Shown: positions 42,650 to 52,064, counted from the stretch's first letter. The stretch is DNA of 64,000 nucleotides from Hymenobacter mucosus (GCF_900188255.1 NZ_FZNS01000001.1:744001-808000); one strand, 5' to 3'. A program made the numbers and translations. The notes: generated by a model from the letters alone, not told the origin.

Positions 42650-43216
42650 CTAGGCGAGCCAGTTACGCAGCATCTGAGTTCCGTGCTCAGTTAAGATAGA
42701 CTCGGGGTGAAACTGCACGCCGCGCACATCATACTCGCGGTGGCGAAAGGCTAGCACTTCCCCATCGGCGTCGCGGGCGGTTACTTCCAGCTCGCTTGGC
42801 ACCGACTCCGGCCGGATGCTCCACGAGTGGTAGCGCCCCACGCGAAATTGGGTAGGTAGCCCAGCAAACAGCCGATCCTCCGCGGTTACTTCTGCATCGG
42901 TAGCAATACCGTGCAGCACGGCAGGTAAGTTGTAAAGTTCTCCACCAAAGCTTTCCGCCAAACCCTGATGGCCCAGGCACACGCCCAAAATGCGCTTAGT
43001 GGGTGCGTACCGCTTGATAATTTCGGGCATCAGGCCCGCTTCCGTAGGCACCCCTGGGCCCGGAGACAGTAGCAATGCGTCGTATTTATCTACGTCTTCC
43101 AGGGTCAGCTTGTCGTTGCGAATCACGTCGAGGTTCTCTCCGTGGCCCAACTCGCGCAGCAAGTGCACCAAGTTGTAAGTGAAAGAATCGTAGTTGTCGA
43201 GAACGAGGATTTTCAT
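42650..43216 (-). CDS. trpG: Anthranilate synthase component II (glutamine amidotransferase)
   Basis: A 188-residue class-I amidotransferase. Nucleophile Cys80 lies in ILGVCLGHQGLAESFGG; His and Glu of the triad are in VQFHPESIL. LDNYDSFTYNLVH and LSPGPGVPTEAG are typical of TrpG/PabA. It supplies ammonia to TrpE. PabA use in folate synthesis is possible, but the operon makes tryptophan the main role. Confidence 0.93.
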   Translation of the reverse strand: MKILVLDNYDSFTYNLVHLLRELGHGENLDVIRNDKLTLEDVDKYDALLLSPGPGVPTEAGLMPEIIKRYAPTKRILGVCLGHQGLAESFGGELYNLPAVLHGIATDAEVTAEDRLFAGLPTQFRVGRYHSWSIRPESVPSELEVTARDADGEVLAFRHREYDVRGVQFHPESILTEHGTQMLRNWLA

Positions 43217-43278
43217 GGTTTTGCGCCAGTTGGAAGGTGGCCTTTTAATGCACTATGGGATGTTCTACTTGCCGCACT

Positions 43279-44694
43279 TTATACTGCTTCTGCCTCTTTG
43301 AGCGCCTTGCGTAGGGCAGCCAGCTTATGGTGCACCTCTTGCAACTCAGAGTTGATATTGGAGGCTGCTACGACTCCGGCACCCGCCTGGAAGTACAACT
43401 GTCCTTGCGCGCTCAGGAAGGAGCGAATCATAATGGCGTGATTGAAGTCGCCGTTGAAGCCCAGGTGGCCAATGGCGCCGCCGTAGTAGCCGCGGGCGGT
43501 GGGCTCCAAGCCATCAATGAGCTGCATGGCGCGATGCTTGGGCGCCCCAGAAAGGGTACCGGCGGGGAAAGTATCGGCTACCACTTGCAAGGGGCTAGCT
43601 GACGCCGCCAGCACGGATGTTACCTCGCTAACCAAATGAATAACGTGGGAGTAGAACTGAATTTCGCGGAACACTTTCACTTGTACGTTGTCGCCGTGAC
43701 GAGCTAGGTCGTTGCGGGCCAAATCTACCAGCATGGTGTGCTCGGCATTCTCCTTAGGATCATCGGCCAGCTTCTGGGCCAGGGCTGCATCTTCAGCATC
43801 GTGGCCCGTGCGGCGGAAAGTACCCGCAATCGGATACAAGCTGGCCTGCCGACCTTTGATAAGCAACTGTGTTTCGGGCGAAGAGCCAAAAATCTTGAAT
43901 GAACCGTAATCGAAGTAAAACAGGTAGGGCGAAGGATTGATTGAACGCAATGCCCGATACACGTTGAACTCATCACCGGTGAAGCCCTGCTGAAAACGGC
44001 GCGACAGGACAATTTGGAATACGTCGCCGCGGCGGCAGTGCTGCTGGCCCTGGGCTAGCACGCGCAGAAACTCCTCATCGGTTTGGTTGGTCTGCTCCTC
44101 TCCCACTGTCTGAAACTTGAAGTCGGGTAACGACGGGTTCCGAATCAGGTTTACCAATCGTTGCAGCCCTTCTTCTTCTACCTCTTGCCCCGCCAACGTG
44201 TGCTCAAACACATACAGTTCGTTGCGGAAGTGATTTACTGCAATAACGTAGCGGTACGTGCCGTACAAAATATCAGGCACATTGCCCGCCGCCTGCTTTG
44301 CCTCATGTAGCGTTAAGTCCTCGAAGTACTGTACTCCTTCATAGCCAATGTAGCCAAACAGCCCCCCCGTAATAAAGTCAAACCCCGTTTCCTCGGTTTG
44401 AAAGCAGTTGGCAAACTCTTGCAGGCGCGTTAGGGCGGTGCGGGGCTCGTCTAGCGTTTCCGTAACCGTGCTATCATCTGGGAAGCTTAGCGTAAGCTCA
44501 CCGCTACGTAGCTCAAAGCGGGCCAGTGGATCAAAAGCCAAGTAACTAAACGCATTCTGCTGACCGTGGTAGTCCGAGCTTTCCAGCAGCAAGCAGTTGG
44601 GGTACCGGTCGCGCAGGCGCAGGTAAAGGCCTACTGGCGTTACCGTATCGGCTAATACGCGAAGATGGCGGGTATGGAGTTGAAACTGTTTCAT
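43279..44694 (-). CDS. trpE: Anthranilate synthase component I
   Basis: A 471-residue chorismate-using enzyme. C-terminal signatures are VFQIVLSRRFQQ, SPYLFYFDYGSF, GSSPETQLLI, PIAGTFRRTG, and AGTLSGAPKHRAM. The N-terminus has the tryptophan-binding type element LLLESSDYHG (LLES motif), so feedback inhibition by tryptophan is likely. It is the first structural gene of the operon trpE-G-D-C-F-B-A-aroF and lies 106 bp after the leader-peptide stop. Confidence 0.95.
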   Translation of the reverse strand: MKQFQLHTRHLRVLADTVTPVGLYLRLRDRYPNCLLLESSDYHGQQNAFSYLAFDPLARFELRSGELTLSFPDDSTVTETLDEPRTALTRLQEFANCFQTEETGFDFITGGLFGYIGYEGVQYFEDLTLHEAKQAAGNVPDILYGTYRYVIAVNHFRNELYVFEHTLAGQEVEEEGLQRLVNLIRNPSLPDFKFQTVGEEQTNQTDEEFLRVLAQGQQHCRRGDVFQIVLSRRFQQGFTGDEFNVYRALRSINPSPYLFYFDYGSFKIFGSSPETQLLIKGRQASLYPIAGTFRRTGHDAEDAALAQKLADDPKENAEHTMLVDLARNDLARHGDNVQVKVFREIQFYSHVIHLVSEVTSVLAASASPLQVVADTFPAGTLSGAPKHRAMQLIDGLEPTARGYYGGAIGHLGFNGDFNHAIMIRSFLSAQGQLYFQAGAGVVAASNINSELQEVHHKLAALRKALKEAEAV

Positions 44695-44740
44695 GAATCG
44701 GGGCTGGTGAGGGAGGAGTGGTTCCAGCGCCGGGCGGCAA

Positions 44741-44767
44741 GAAAAAAGCCCGGCGGGTGGCCGGGCT
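44741..44767 (-). terminator. Terminator hairpin of the trp attenuator
   Basis: On the reverse strand AGCCCGGC and GCCGGGCT form an 8-bp GC-rich stem followed by six T residues, between the leader peptide and trpE and about 50 bp before the trpE ATG. A terminator in front of a biosynthetic operon only makes sense if it is conditional. Upstream, GGACGGG just after the Trp codons can pair with CCCGGCC of the left arm (six of seven), a candidate antiterminator. Confidence 0.85.
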
Positions 44768-44800
44768 TTCTGTTTATCGAAGCAAAATCACTTGACTTTA

Positions 44801-44875
44801 CTACATGCACAGGCTGTCCCGTCCGGAGTTTCCGAGGGGCCACCACCAAGCTTGCAGGGTCATATGAGAAGTCAT
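44801..44875 (-). CDS. trpL: trp leader peptide with three consecutive Trp codons
   Basis: A 24-codon reading frame, too short for ordinary gene finding, from ATG 44873-44875 to TAG 44801-44803. Codons 10, 11 and 12 are all TGG (forward 44840-44848), after MTSHMTLQA and before PLGNSGRD. A second in-frame ATG is codon 5. It starts about 30 bp after the expected transcription start and ends about 35 bp before the terminator stem. Ribosome stalling on the Trp codons when charged tRNA-Trp is scarce would favour the alternative pairing and let transcription reach trpE. Three adjacent Trp codons in such a position are very unlikely by chance. Confidence 0.85.
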   Translation of the reverse strand: MTSHMTLQAWWWPLGNSGRDSLCM

Positions 44876-44905
44876 TAGCAACTGAAATAGGATGCGTTTG
44901 CGGCA

Positions 44906-44935
44906 CAAAGGTACAGTACGCCTTTTACTGCACAA
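44906..44935 (-). promoter_or_regulatory. trp operon promoter
   Basis: On the reverse strand TTG (44935-44933), exactly 19 bp, then TACCTTTG (44913-44906) match the Bacteroidota consensus TTG-N19-TAnnTTTG fully. The leader peptide ATG lies about 30 bp downstream. Confidence 0.8.
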
Positions 44936-45015
44936 GCATTTTTTAGGTTTTCTGCTTACGGACTTTTCAATACTACCCCTTTAAATTTTTAGATGTTGCA
45001 ACCACCATCAGCAAC

Positions 45016-46419
45016 CTACTCGAGTAGTAAGCCCTGCTCTCCTGTTTGCTGCTTGCTTGCTAGCCGAAGGACGTAGCTCCCTTTCGGCAAACGACGAACG
45101 TCTACTTGGCTGCCCGAGTGTACACGCTGCCGAATAACTCGCTGGCCTTGTATCGAGCGTACTTCCAATCTAGCCCGCGCGCCAGTAGCCGGTAATTGCA
45201 CCGTCAAATACCCGGCTGTTTTTCCACGATATACGCTGTAAGCTAGAGCATCTGCCGTGGCGCTAGTGTATAGCCACTGATAAGCGGCCGGAAACTCTCG
45301 CTGCCAGAACCACTCGGCATGCTTGCCATCGGTTGCTGTTGTAAGATGCAAATCGTTTCCTGTCAGCTTGCCTACTCGAGACAACGAGTCACGCACGGCC
45401 TGCATCAGTGGCACCATGGTTTCACTCTCGGTAGTACCGCTTACGAAGTAAAAGCGCGTATCTAGCTGGGGCGGATGCTGTTGCAAGTAGTTGAACAAGG
45501 AATCTTTGGCAAACCAAAATGCCGGTGAGAGCACACCCACCTTGCTGTATACCGCCGGATACCGCAGGGCAGCATAGGTAGAAATGAGACCTCCCATACT
45601 ACTCCCGGCCATGCCCGTAAATTCTCGGCCCGAGAGAGTTCGGTAAGTAGCGTCGATATAGGGCTTCAGTGTGCGGGCCATAAAATCCACGTAGGCGGCG
45701 CCTTGGCCCCCACCATACTCTGGATTTCGCCACGGCGAGAGTTCATTTAGCCGTTCGGCACCACCATTATCAACTGCTACTACAATACTGCCGCGCGCGT
45801 CTAGTCCTTGTTGCTGCAGCTTATTCAGGGCTTCGTCTACTTCCCATTCGCCGGAAAAGCTCGTGCACGCATCGAACACATTTTGCCCATCGTGCATGTA
45901 CAGGACCGGGTAGCGTTTGGTCGGGGCAGTTTCGTAATCGGGAGGTAGGTATACCCAAACCCGACGCGTGCGGTTCAATTGCGGCATCGCAAAACGGGTG
46001 CTTATTACTCGCACATTAGCCTGACGAGTACTCTGGCACTCCACCTTCCCCTTTCCCGAATCTTTCCAATTTTCAACCGTCACTTCTACTACCGCCGCAG
46101 TACCAGTAACTACGTATTGTCGGTTGCTTAAATCGTTGTTTTGGTTATCGGTTTCAACAGTACCCCATGTCCCCCGGGTGAACTTGAATTCGATGGGTCC
46201 CTGAACCGATGCTGGCAGTGTAATCTGGTACCTACCATCTTGGTTGAGAGTAAGTGCATAAGCACTATCAGCTGGGTTCCACTTATTAAAGCCTCCTACC
46301 ATGTACAAGGTACTTTTAGCCGGTGTAGAAGCCGGTAATGTTGTTATGCGGAAGGTCGTTTGGGCACCACCACGTACAGCAATAAATCCTAGTATTAGAA
46401 TGAGAAGACAACGAGTCAT
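45016..46419 (-). CDS. Secreted esterase (alpha/beta-hydrolase) with N-terminal E-set/CBM-like domain and T9SS tail
   Basis: A 467-residue protein with signal peptide MTRCLLILILGFIAVRGGAQ. Residues about 20-110 form a beta-sandwich with LYMVGGFNKWNPADSAYALT and IEFKFTRGTWGTVETD, like the E-set/starch-binding modules of glycan enzymes. Residues 140-380 are an esterase-D/Fes-type hydrolase: RVWVYLPPDY, YPVLYMHDGQNVFD, nucleophile serine in GMAGSSMGGLISTYAA, late His in DGKHAEWFW. The last 70 residues look like a type A T9SS sorting domain (LEVRSIQGQRVIRQ, LPKGSYVLRL). A role at the cell surface on acylated glycans or siderophores is possible. Confidence 0.85.
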   Translation of the reverse strand: MTRCLLILILGFIAVRGGAQTTFRITTLPASTPAKSTLYMVGGFNKWNPADSAYALTLNQDGRYQITLPASVQGPIEFKFTRGTWGTVETDNQNNDLSNRQYVVTGTAAVVEVTVENWKDSGKGKVECQSTRQANVRVISTRFAMPQLNRTRRVWVYLPPDYETAPTKRYPVLYMHDGQNVFDACTSFSGEWEVDEALNKLQQQGLDARGSIVVAVDNGGAERLNELSPWRNPEYGGGQGAAYVDFMARTLKPYIDATYRTLSGREFTGMAGSSMGGLISTYAALRYPAVYSKVGVLSPAFWFAKDSLFNYLQQHPPQLDTRFYFVSGTTESETMVPLMQAVRDSLSRVGKLTGNDLHLTTATDGKHAEWFWQREFPAAYQWLYTSATADALAYSVYRGKTAGYLTVQLPATGARARLEVRSIQGQRVIRQRVHSGSQVDVRRLPKGSYVLRLASKQQTGEQGLLLE

Positions 46420-47373
46420 AAGGGAGCAACGAGGCACACTAAAAGAGAGGAAAGACTATTACTAACTCCAAGGAGCTAGATACGACGTTATTATCCAGGA
46501 AACTAGCTGAAAACGCCCAAAAAAACCGTTTTTATGATTTGTATTTTTCTCATAAACTGCAATCTAACTACACCTATAATTCCTTTTCATTATGGGGCCT
46601 AGACGAGAGTTTCGTAGTTTTTTTACTAAAAATAAATTTAGGGATTTAACGAGCCATGTTCTTTCCCAAGAGCAATCTTCTACTGCTCAGTAGACAGCCC
46701 GAACCACTCATCAAATCACCCTAAAAACCTAGGCCAGACCCCGCCTCTATTGACATAAAGCTAAAATGCGCTGAGTGTGCGATTACTTTTTTAGCAACTA
46801 CTTTTTTCAACAACCATCACTTTAAGAGCCTTCCCCCCTCTTGTATGTGGGGCTTTTTTTCTTATTCGCTACCATTACAGTGATCCACCTATCAAAAACC
46901 AACTCTTATTGAGCTTCATACATAGTTCCTTTCACACTATCCCTAGCAAAAGCAATACAGCATCATCAAAATCTACCATACAATATCAATTATCATACTT
47001 CACTATCCGAGTTGACTTGAGTCACTCGCTGGGTTTAACTATAGTTTGAGAGTACTCACTCATCCTATCCGCTAAGCTGTTAGGCTGAATGTATGGGGCA
47101 AGATCTGAGGCTGCTGCTCCTTGATCTGATTTTTCGTGGCAAACCTCAATTATTGCTATTCTCAGACGCGTGTTTGGCACGTTGTTTTTGTGCCTAGACA
47201 GGCTTTAACTTGCATTGTTTCTTAACGATTTGGTGACATTTCACATCAAAAAAATCGTTTTGAAGATGGCAGCCATGAGCGTCATTTTTTCTGGTGTATC
47301 CCCCTCTGGCGGCAAACAAATTCCCACTCCGGCAACACCGGAAAAATCCATTTTAACCCCTAACATTTTTTCA
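46420..47373. other. Long upstream region of the sus locus
   Basis: About 950 bp with no credible gene and AT-richer than the neighbours, between the divergent esterase and susC. Near 46815-46860 a weak GC hairpin followed by seven T on the forward strand looks like a terminator with no gene before it. Imperfect palindromes lie at 46679-46694 and 47009-47027 (GAGTTGACT..AGTCACTC). A TAACTTGC near 47206-47213 resembles a -7 element and would leave a susC leader of about 150 bases. Regulatory function is inferred; no SusR, ECF-sigma or anti-sigma gene lies nearby. Confidence 0.45.
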
Positions 47374-50373
47374 ATGAAACACCCCTATCTAGCGAAATTG
47401 GCGTTTCCGCTGCTGACTGCAGCCGTGAGCGTCAGCAGCGCATACGCACAGGGTACTGGCACTGTGAGTGGCCGCGTTCTAGACGAAAAGAACGAAGGAA
47501 TTCCTGGTGTTACGGTTCTAATTGAAGGCACTACCCTCGGGGGGTCTACCAACTCCGATGGTACCTTCTCTATTCAGGGAGTGCCAAGTGGGCAGCATAC
47601 GCTGGTAACGTCTTTTGTAGGCTATACAACCAAGCGTCAAACCATTACGGTAACAGCTGGCCAAAATACGACGGTAGCCAACGTTTCTTTAGCTGAAAAC
47701 ACCACGTTGCTGAATGAGGCAGTCGTAATAGGCTACGGTACGCAACGTCGTCAAGACCTGACAGGTGCCGTAGAACAAATCAGCGAGAAGCAGTTCGTAA
47801 AGGGTCAAGTAACTAACCCCGAGCAGTTGGTGCAAGGCAAGGTTGCAGGTGTACAAATTACGACAGGTGGCGGTGCCCCAGGCTCTAATTCTCAGATCCT
47901 GATTCGTGGCGGCTCATCTTTGAGTGCATCTAATAGCCCACTCATTATTATTGATGGAGTACCTGTTGATAATACAGGTCTGGCAGGTGCTACCAACCCA
48001 TTGTCATTGATTAACCCGAATGACATCGAAAGTATTTCCGTATTGAAAGATGCTTCTTCGACGGCCATCTACGGGGTGCGAGCTTCCAACGGGGTAATTA
48101 TTGTTACTACTAAAAAAGGAGTGCAGGGCGACGCGTTCCATGTGAACGTGTCAACTCAACAGTCGTTGGCAACGGTAGCTAAATATGCTGATGTACTCAA
48201 TGCTGACGAGTTCCGCACATTGGTACGGGAGCGTGGTACGACTAGCCAACTAGCTACGTTGGGCACGGCCAACACCGATTGGCAGCGCGAGATATACCGC
48301 ACGGCGTACACCGCTGACAATAACGTGAGCATCAGCGGTTCTGCTGGTCCAGTTCCTTATCGCGTATCTGGAGGCTACTTGTCGCAACAAGGTTTGCTAA
48401 AGAACAATGATCTGAAGCGCTATAGCGGTGCGATCAGCTTGACACCTGTTCTGCTCGATGGTAATCTGCGCGCTACTATCAACTTAAAAGGCTCCTGGAT
48501 TGACAACAGCTTCTCTGACCAAGGAGCAGTAGGAGCTGCTGTGGCTTTCGACCCAACTCAGTCTGTCACTTCCAACGAAGACCGTTTTGCACAGTACGGC
48601 GGCTACTTTGAGTTCCTAGATCCAAGTGGCAATGGCAACCCCAACACGTTGGCGGTCCGCAACCCAGTTAGCCTCATCAATCAGCGCCGCGACCGGAGTA
48701 CCGTAAAGCGGAGCATCGGCAACGTACAACTCGACTATAAGCTGCCGTTCTTGACGGGCCTAAGCGCCAATCTGAACCTAGGCTACGATATCCAGCGCGG
48801 CAACGGAACCATTTTCGTACCTCTTACGGCGGCGTCTACCTTCAACCGCCGGGGTATCAACAATAATTACAAGCAGGACCTGAACAACTCACTGCTTGAA
48901 GCCTACGCCAAGTACGAGCGGACTCTAGGCATCGGCCGCTTGGAGCTGCTGGCGGGTTACTCGTATCAGAAGTTTGAGAACCGCAGCTACGTGTTTGATG
49001 ACTTCAGCGCCGATGAGAACCGTACCGTTTTTGCGCCGGTTTCGCTAAGCTATAATGGCCAGAATACGTACTTGAACACCAATGTGCTAGTTGGCTTCTA
49101 TGGTCGCCTGAACTATAACATCGCCGACAAGTACCTATTCACGGGTACGTTCCGGGCTGATGGAACTTCCCGCTTTAACCCCGACCACTTCGGCTACTTC
49201 CCTTCCGGCGCCTTTGCTTGGCGTATTAAAGGCGAAGACTTCCTGAAGAACTCTGAGGCTGTTTCGGAATTGAAGTTACGCTTAGGCTATGGTCAGACGG
49301 GTCAGCAAGATCTGGGCGGTAACTACTATCCCTTCCTAGCGAACTTGTCACTGAGCTCCCTGACGGCGCAATACCAGCTCGGTAATACTTTTTATCGTAC
49401 GCTCCGCCCCGACCAGTACAACCCCAATATCACCTGGGAGACTACCACCACTTACAACGCAGGTATTGACTACGGCTTCTTCGGAGGCCGCTTCTACGGC
49501 TCCGTAGACGTGTACAAGCGGGATACCCGCGACCTGCTGAATTTCGTCAACATCCCCGCGCTTTCGGGCCTATCGAACGCCGGCACTTTCAACGTTGGAT
49601 CACTAACCAACAAAGGTGTTGAATTCATAGCCAACCTGGATGCCGTTAAAGGCAACGACCTAAACGTAACAGTAAACGGCAACCTGACCTATAATCAGAA
49701 CCGCATTACTAAGCTTAACTCGACAAGCTCGTCCAACGACGTTGGTAACCTAACTGGCGGCATTTCGGGCGGCGCGGGTAATACTATTCAGGTGAATAGT
49801 GTGGATTACCCAGCCCAATCATTCTACGTGAACCAGCAGGTTTACGGAGCCAATGGTAGCCCACTGGAAGGTGTTTACGTGGATCGGAATGGCGACGGCG
49901 CAATTAACAGCTCGGACCGGTACCGGTATAAGTCAGCGCGCCCAGACTACATCATTGGTGGTGGGGCCAACATATCCTACCACGGGGCGAACTTGGCTTT
50001 CACGCTACGTTCCAACCTGAACAACTACGTATATAATAACCGCCGCTCGGAAAGCTTCTACGATCAGAGCACTAACGGCTTTGTGGTAAACCGCAACCGG
50101 GAGGTACTAAGCTCAGGTTTCGGCACAGCTCAGTACTTCTCAGATTACTATGTGGAGAATGGCTCGTTCCTGCGAATGGAAAACGTTACACTGGGGTATA
50201 ACTTCGGTGAGATGGTCCGCAAAGGCACGAACTTAAGCCTGTCGTTTGCAGTTCAGAACGTGTTCCTGATTACAAAATACAAAGGCATTGACCCGGAAGT
50301 AATCGGCGGCATCGACAACACTATTTACCCACGTCCTCGCACCTTCACTCTGGGCTTGAACCTCGGTATTTAA
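47374..50373 (+). CDS. susC: SusC/RagA-family TonB-linked outer-membrane transporter
   Basis: A 999-residue SusC-type transporter. The signal peptide (MKHPYLAKLAFPLLTAAVSV) is followed by a carboxypeptidase-regulatory-like domain (GTVSGRVLDEKNEGIPGVTVL), the TonB-box/plug start VVIGYGTQRRQDLTGAV, plug motifs QVTNPEQLVQGKVAGVQI and ILIRGGSSLSASNSPLIIIDG, and a 22-strand barrel ending YPRPRTFTLGLNLGI. It imports oligosaccharides or other ligands handed over by SusD. The ATG at 47374 is preferred; upstream frame begins only with TTG and adds no domain. Confidence 0.94.
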   Translation: MKHPYLAKLAFPLLTAAVSVSSAYAQGTGTVSGRVLDEKNEGIPGVTVLIEGTTLGGSTNSDGTFSIQGVPSGQHTLVTSFVGYTTKRQTITVTAGQNTTVANVSLAENTTLLNEAVVIGYGTQRRQDLTGAVEQISEKQFVKGQVTNPEQLVQGKVAGVQITTGGGAPGSNSQILIRGGSSLSASNSPLIIIDGVPVDNTGLAGATNPLSLINPNDIESISVLKDASSTAIYGVRASNGVIIVTTKKGVQGDAFHVNVSTQQSLATVAKYADVLNADEFRTLVRERGTTSQLATLGTANTDWQREIYRTAYTADNNVSISGSAGPVPYRVSGGYLSQQGLLKNNDLKRYSGAISLTPVLLDGNLRATINLKGSWIDNSFSDQGAVGAAVAFDPTQSVTSNEDRFAQYGGYFEFLDPSGNGNPNTLAVRNPVSLINQRRDRSTVKRSIGNVQLDYKLPFLTGLSANLNLGYDIQRGNGTIFVPLTAASTFNRRGINNNYKQDLNNSLLEAYAKYERTLGIGRLELLAGYSYQKFENRSYVFDDFSADENRTVFAPVSLSYNGQNTYLNTNVLVGFYGRLNYNIADKYLFTGTFRADGTSRFNPDHFGYFPSGAFAWRIKGEDFLKNSEAVSELKLRLGYGQTGQQDLGGNYYPFLANLSLSSLTAQYQLGNTFYRTLRPDQYNPNITWETTTTYNAGIDYGFFGGRFYGSVDVYKRDTRDLLNFVNIPALSGLSNAGTFNVGSLTNKGVEFIANLDAVKGNDLNVTVNGNLTYNQNRITKLNSTSSSNDVGNLTGGISGGAGNTIQVNSVDYPAQSFYVNQQVYGANGSPLEGVYVDRNGDGAINSSDRYRYKSARPDYIIGGGANISYHGANLAFTLRSNLNNYVYNNRRSESFYDQSTNGFVVNRNREVLSSGFGTAQYFSDYYVENGSFLRMENVTLGYNFGEMVRKGTNLSLSFAVQNVFLITKYKGIDPEVIGGIDNTIYPRPRTFTLGLNLGI

Positions 50374-50393
50374 CCCCTCCCACCCCTAGCATT

Positions 50394-51986
50394 ATGTACA
50401 AAAAATTCACTCGCACCCTAGGAATGCTGGCTATGGCTGGCGGGTTACTTTCCCTGGTTTCCTCGTGCACGGACGACTTAGATCAGATTCCGGATTACTC
50501 GGCTAACGCTGAAATAGTATATAGGGACCCAGCCCAGATTCAGCAGGTACTTGCCCGCTTGTACGCCACGTTTGCCATTAGTGGTCAGTCGGGTCCTTCT
50601 GGTAGCCCCGACATTACGGGCATCGACGAAGGCTTCTCTAATTACTTGCGCGCTTACTGGCAGTTGCAGGAAATCACGACGGATGAAGCAGTTCTTGGCT
50701 GGAACGACGGCAACTTGCCCAGCGTGAATACAATTCAATGGAACGCAGACAACGAGTTTATACGGGCTACCTACGACCGTATCTACTACGAAATTGCGCT
50801 CTGCAACGAATTTATCCGTCAAACTTCTGATGCCAGGCTCTCGGAGCGTGGTATCACTGGGACGGAAGCCGGTAACATACGTACGTACCGTGCGGAAGCC
50901 CGCTTCCTCCGTGCCCTCTGCTATTGGCATGCGGTTGATATGTTTGGCGGCGGTCCTTTCGCTACCGAAGAGGCTACTATTGGTTCGAATCCAGAGTACA
51001 AAACTCGGGCAGAAATTTTTGCCTACATCGATTCGGAGCTAAAGGCGCTGGATGCCGAAGGCGCTATGCTGGCTCCCCGGGCAGTATACGCTCGCGCTGA
51101 CCAGGGTACTCTTTGGACCTTGATGACCAAGCTGTATCTGAATGCGCAAGTATACACGGGTACGGCTCGCTACAATGATGCCGTTACGTATGCCAATAAA
51201 GTACTTGCTGCTGGGTATACGCTCAGCCCCAGCTACGCTAATCTGTTTTTGGCTGATAACGACAAGACAGCTGCTCGCAACGAAATCATTTTCCCCATCA
51301 CTTTTGATGGCACTCGTACTAAAGGTTACGGAGGAATGACCTTCTTAGTACACGCGGCAGTAGGTCGTGCTGTAACGCCCGCCAGTGCTGGTATCAATGG
51401 TGGTTGGGGCGGCACTCGTGCTAAGCAGAACCTGCCGGCGCTGTTTACTTCTACCACGGATACACGCAGAAATCTGTTCTTCACGAGAGCACAGAATCCA
51501 AATGTGGACACGTTAAGCGCGTTTAGCAGCGGTACCCTAGTTACCAAATATCGTAACGTAACCTCGGGCGGTGTAGCCGGCTCTGATGTGGAAGGCAACT
51601 TCCCCGATACGGATTACCCCATGTTCCGCCTAGCCGATGTGCAACTCATGTATGCCGAAGCGCTTTTGCGTGGTGGTACGGGTGGCACGGCAGGTTCAGC
51701 TCTAGCACAGGTAAATGCAGTACGAGCACGTTCAGGCGCTTCAGCTTTAACGTCCGTGTCGTTGGACAATATTCTGGATGAGCGGGGCCGTGAGCTGTTT
51801 TGGGAAGGTCACCGTCGTACCGACTTGATCCGCTTCGGGAAATACACTACTGGCTACAACTGGCCTTTCAAAGGTGGTGTGCGGGCAGGCCGAGATGTAG
51901 AAGCTACGCGCGTTTTATTCCCTATTCCCAACACGGATATCGTGGCAAACCCCAACCTGGCAGGTCATCAGAACCCCGGTTACTAA
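50394..51986 (+). CDS. susD: SusD/RagB-family surface glycan-binding lipoprotein
   Basis: A 530-residue SusD homologue with a lipoprotein signal (LLSLVSSC). It has the N-terminal SusD-like region and TPR helices (AEARFLRALCYWHAVDMFGGGPFATEEATI) and ends with the RagB/SusD C-terminus: YPMFRLADVQLMYAEALLRGG, LDNILDERGRELFWEGHRRTDLIRFGK, and LFPIPNTDIVANPNL. It forms the lid of the SusC barrel and starts 20 bp after it. Confidence 0.94.
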   Translation: MYKKFTRTLGMLAMAGGLLSLVSSCTDDLDQIPDYSANAEIVYRDPAQIQQVLARLYATFAISGQSGPSGSPDITGIDEGFSNYLRAYWQLQEITTDEAVLGWNDGNLPSVNTIQWNADNEFIRATYDRIYYEIALCNEFIRQTSDARLSERGITGTEAGNIRTYRAEARFLRALCYWHAVDMFGGGPFATEEATIGSNPEYKTRAEIFAYIDSELKALDAEGAMLAPRAVYARADQGTLWTLMTKLYLNAQVYTGTARYNDAVTYANKVLAAGYTLSPSYANLFLADNDKTAARNEIIFPITFDGTRTKGYGGMTFLVHAAVGRAVTPASAGINGGWGGTRAKQNLPALFTSTTDTRRNLFFTRAQNPNVDTLSAFSSGTLVTKYRNVTSGGVAGSDVEGNFPDTDYPMFRLADVQLMYAEALLRGGTGGTAGSALAQVNAVRARSGASALTSVSLDNILDERGRELFWEGHRRTDLIRFGKYTTGYNWPFKGGVRAGRDVEATRVLFPIPNTDIVANPNLAGHQNPGY

Positions 51987-52064
51987 GCATCTTGATTCGC
52001 ACCGGGAACTAGCGTTAGCTGGTTCCTGGTTTGCGTACAAATTCACCTAAAAAATTCCCTAACC

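Noticed and set aside
44691..44906. 71-codon reverse reading frame overlapping the trp leader
   Set aside because: It runs through the terminator stem in another frame and has no Trp cluster. The 24-codon frame with three Trp codons fits the leader architecture far better.
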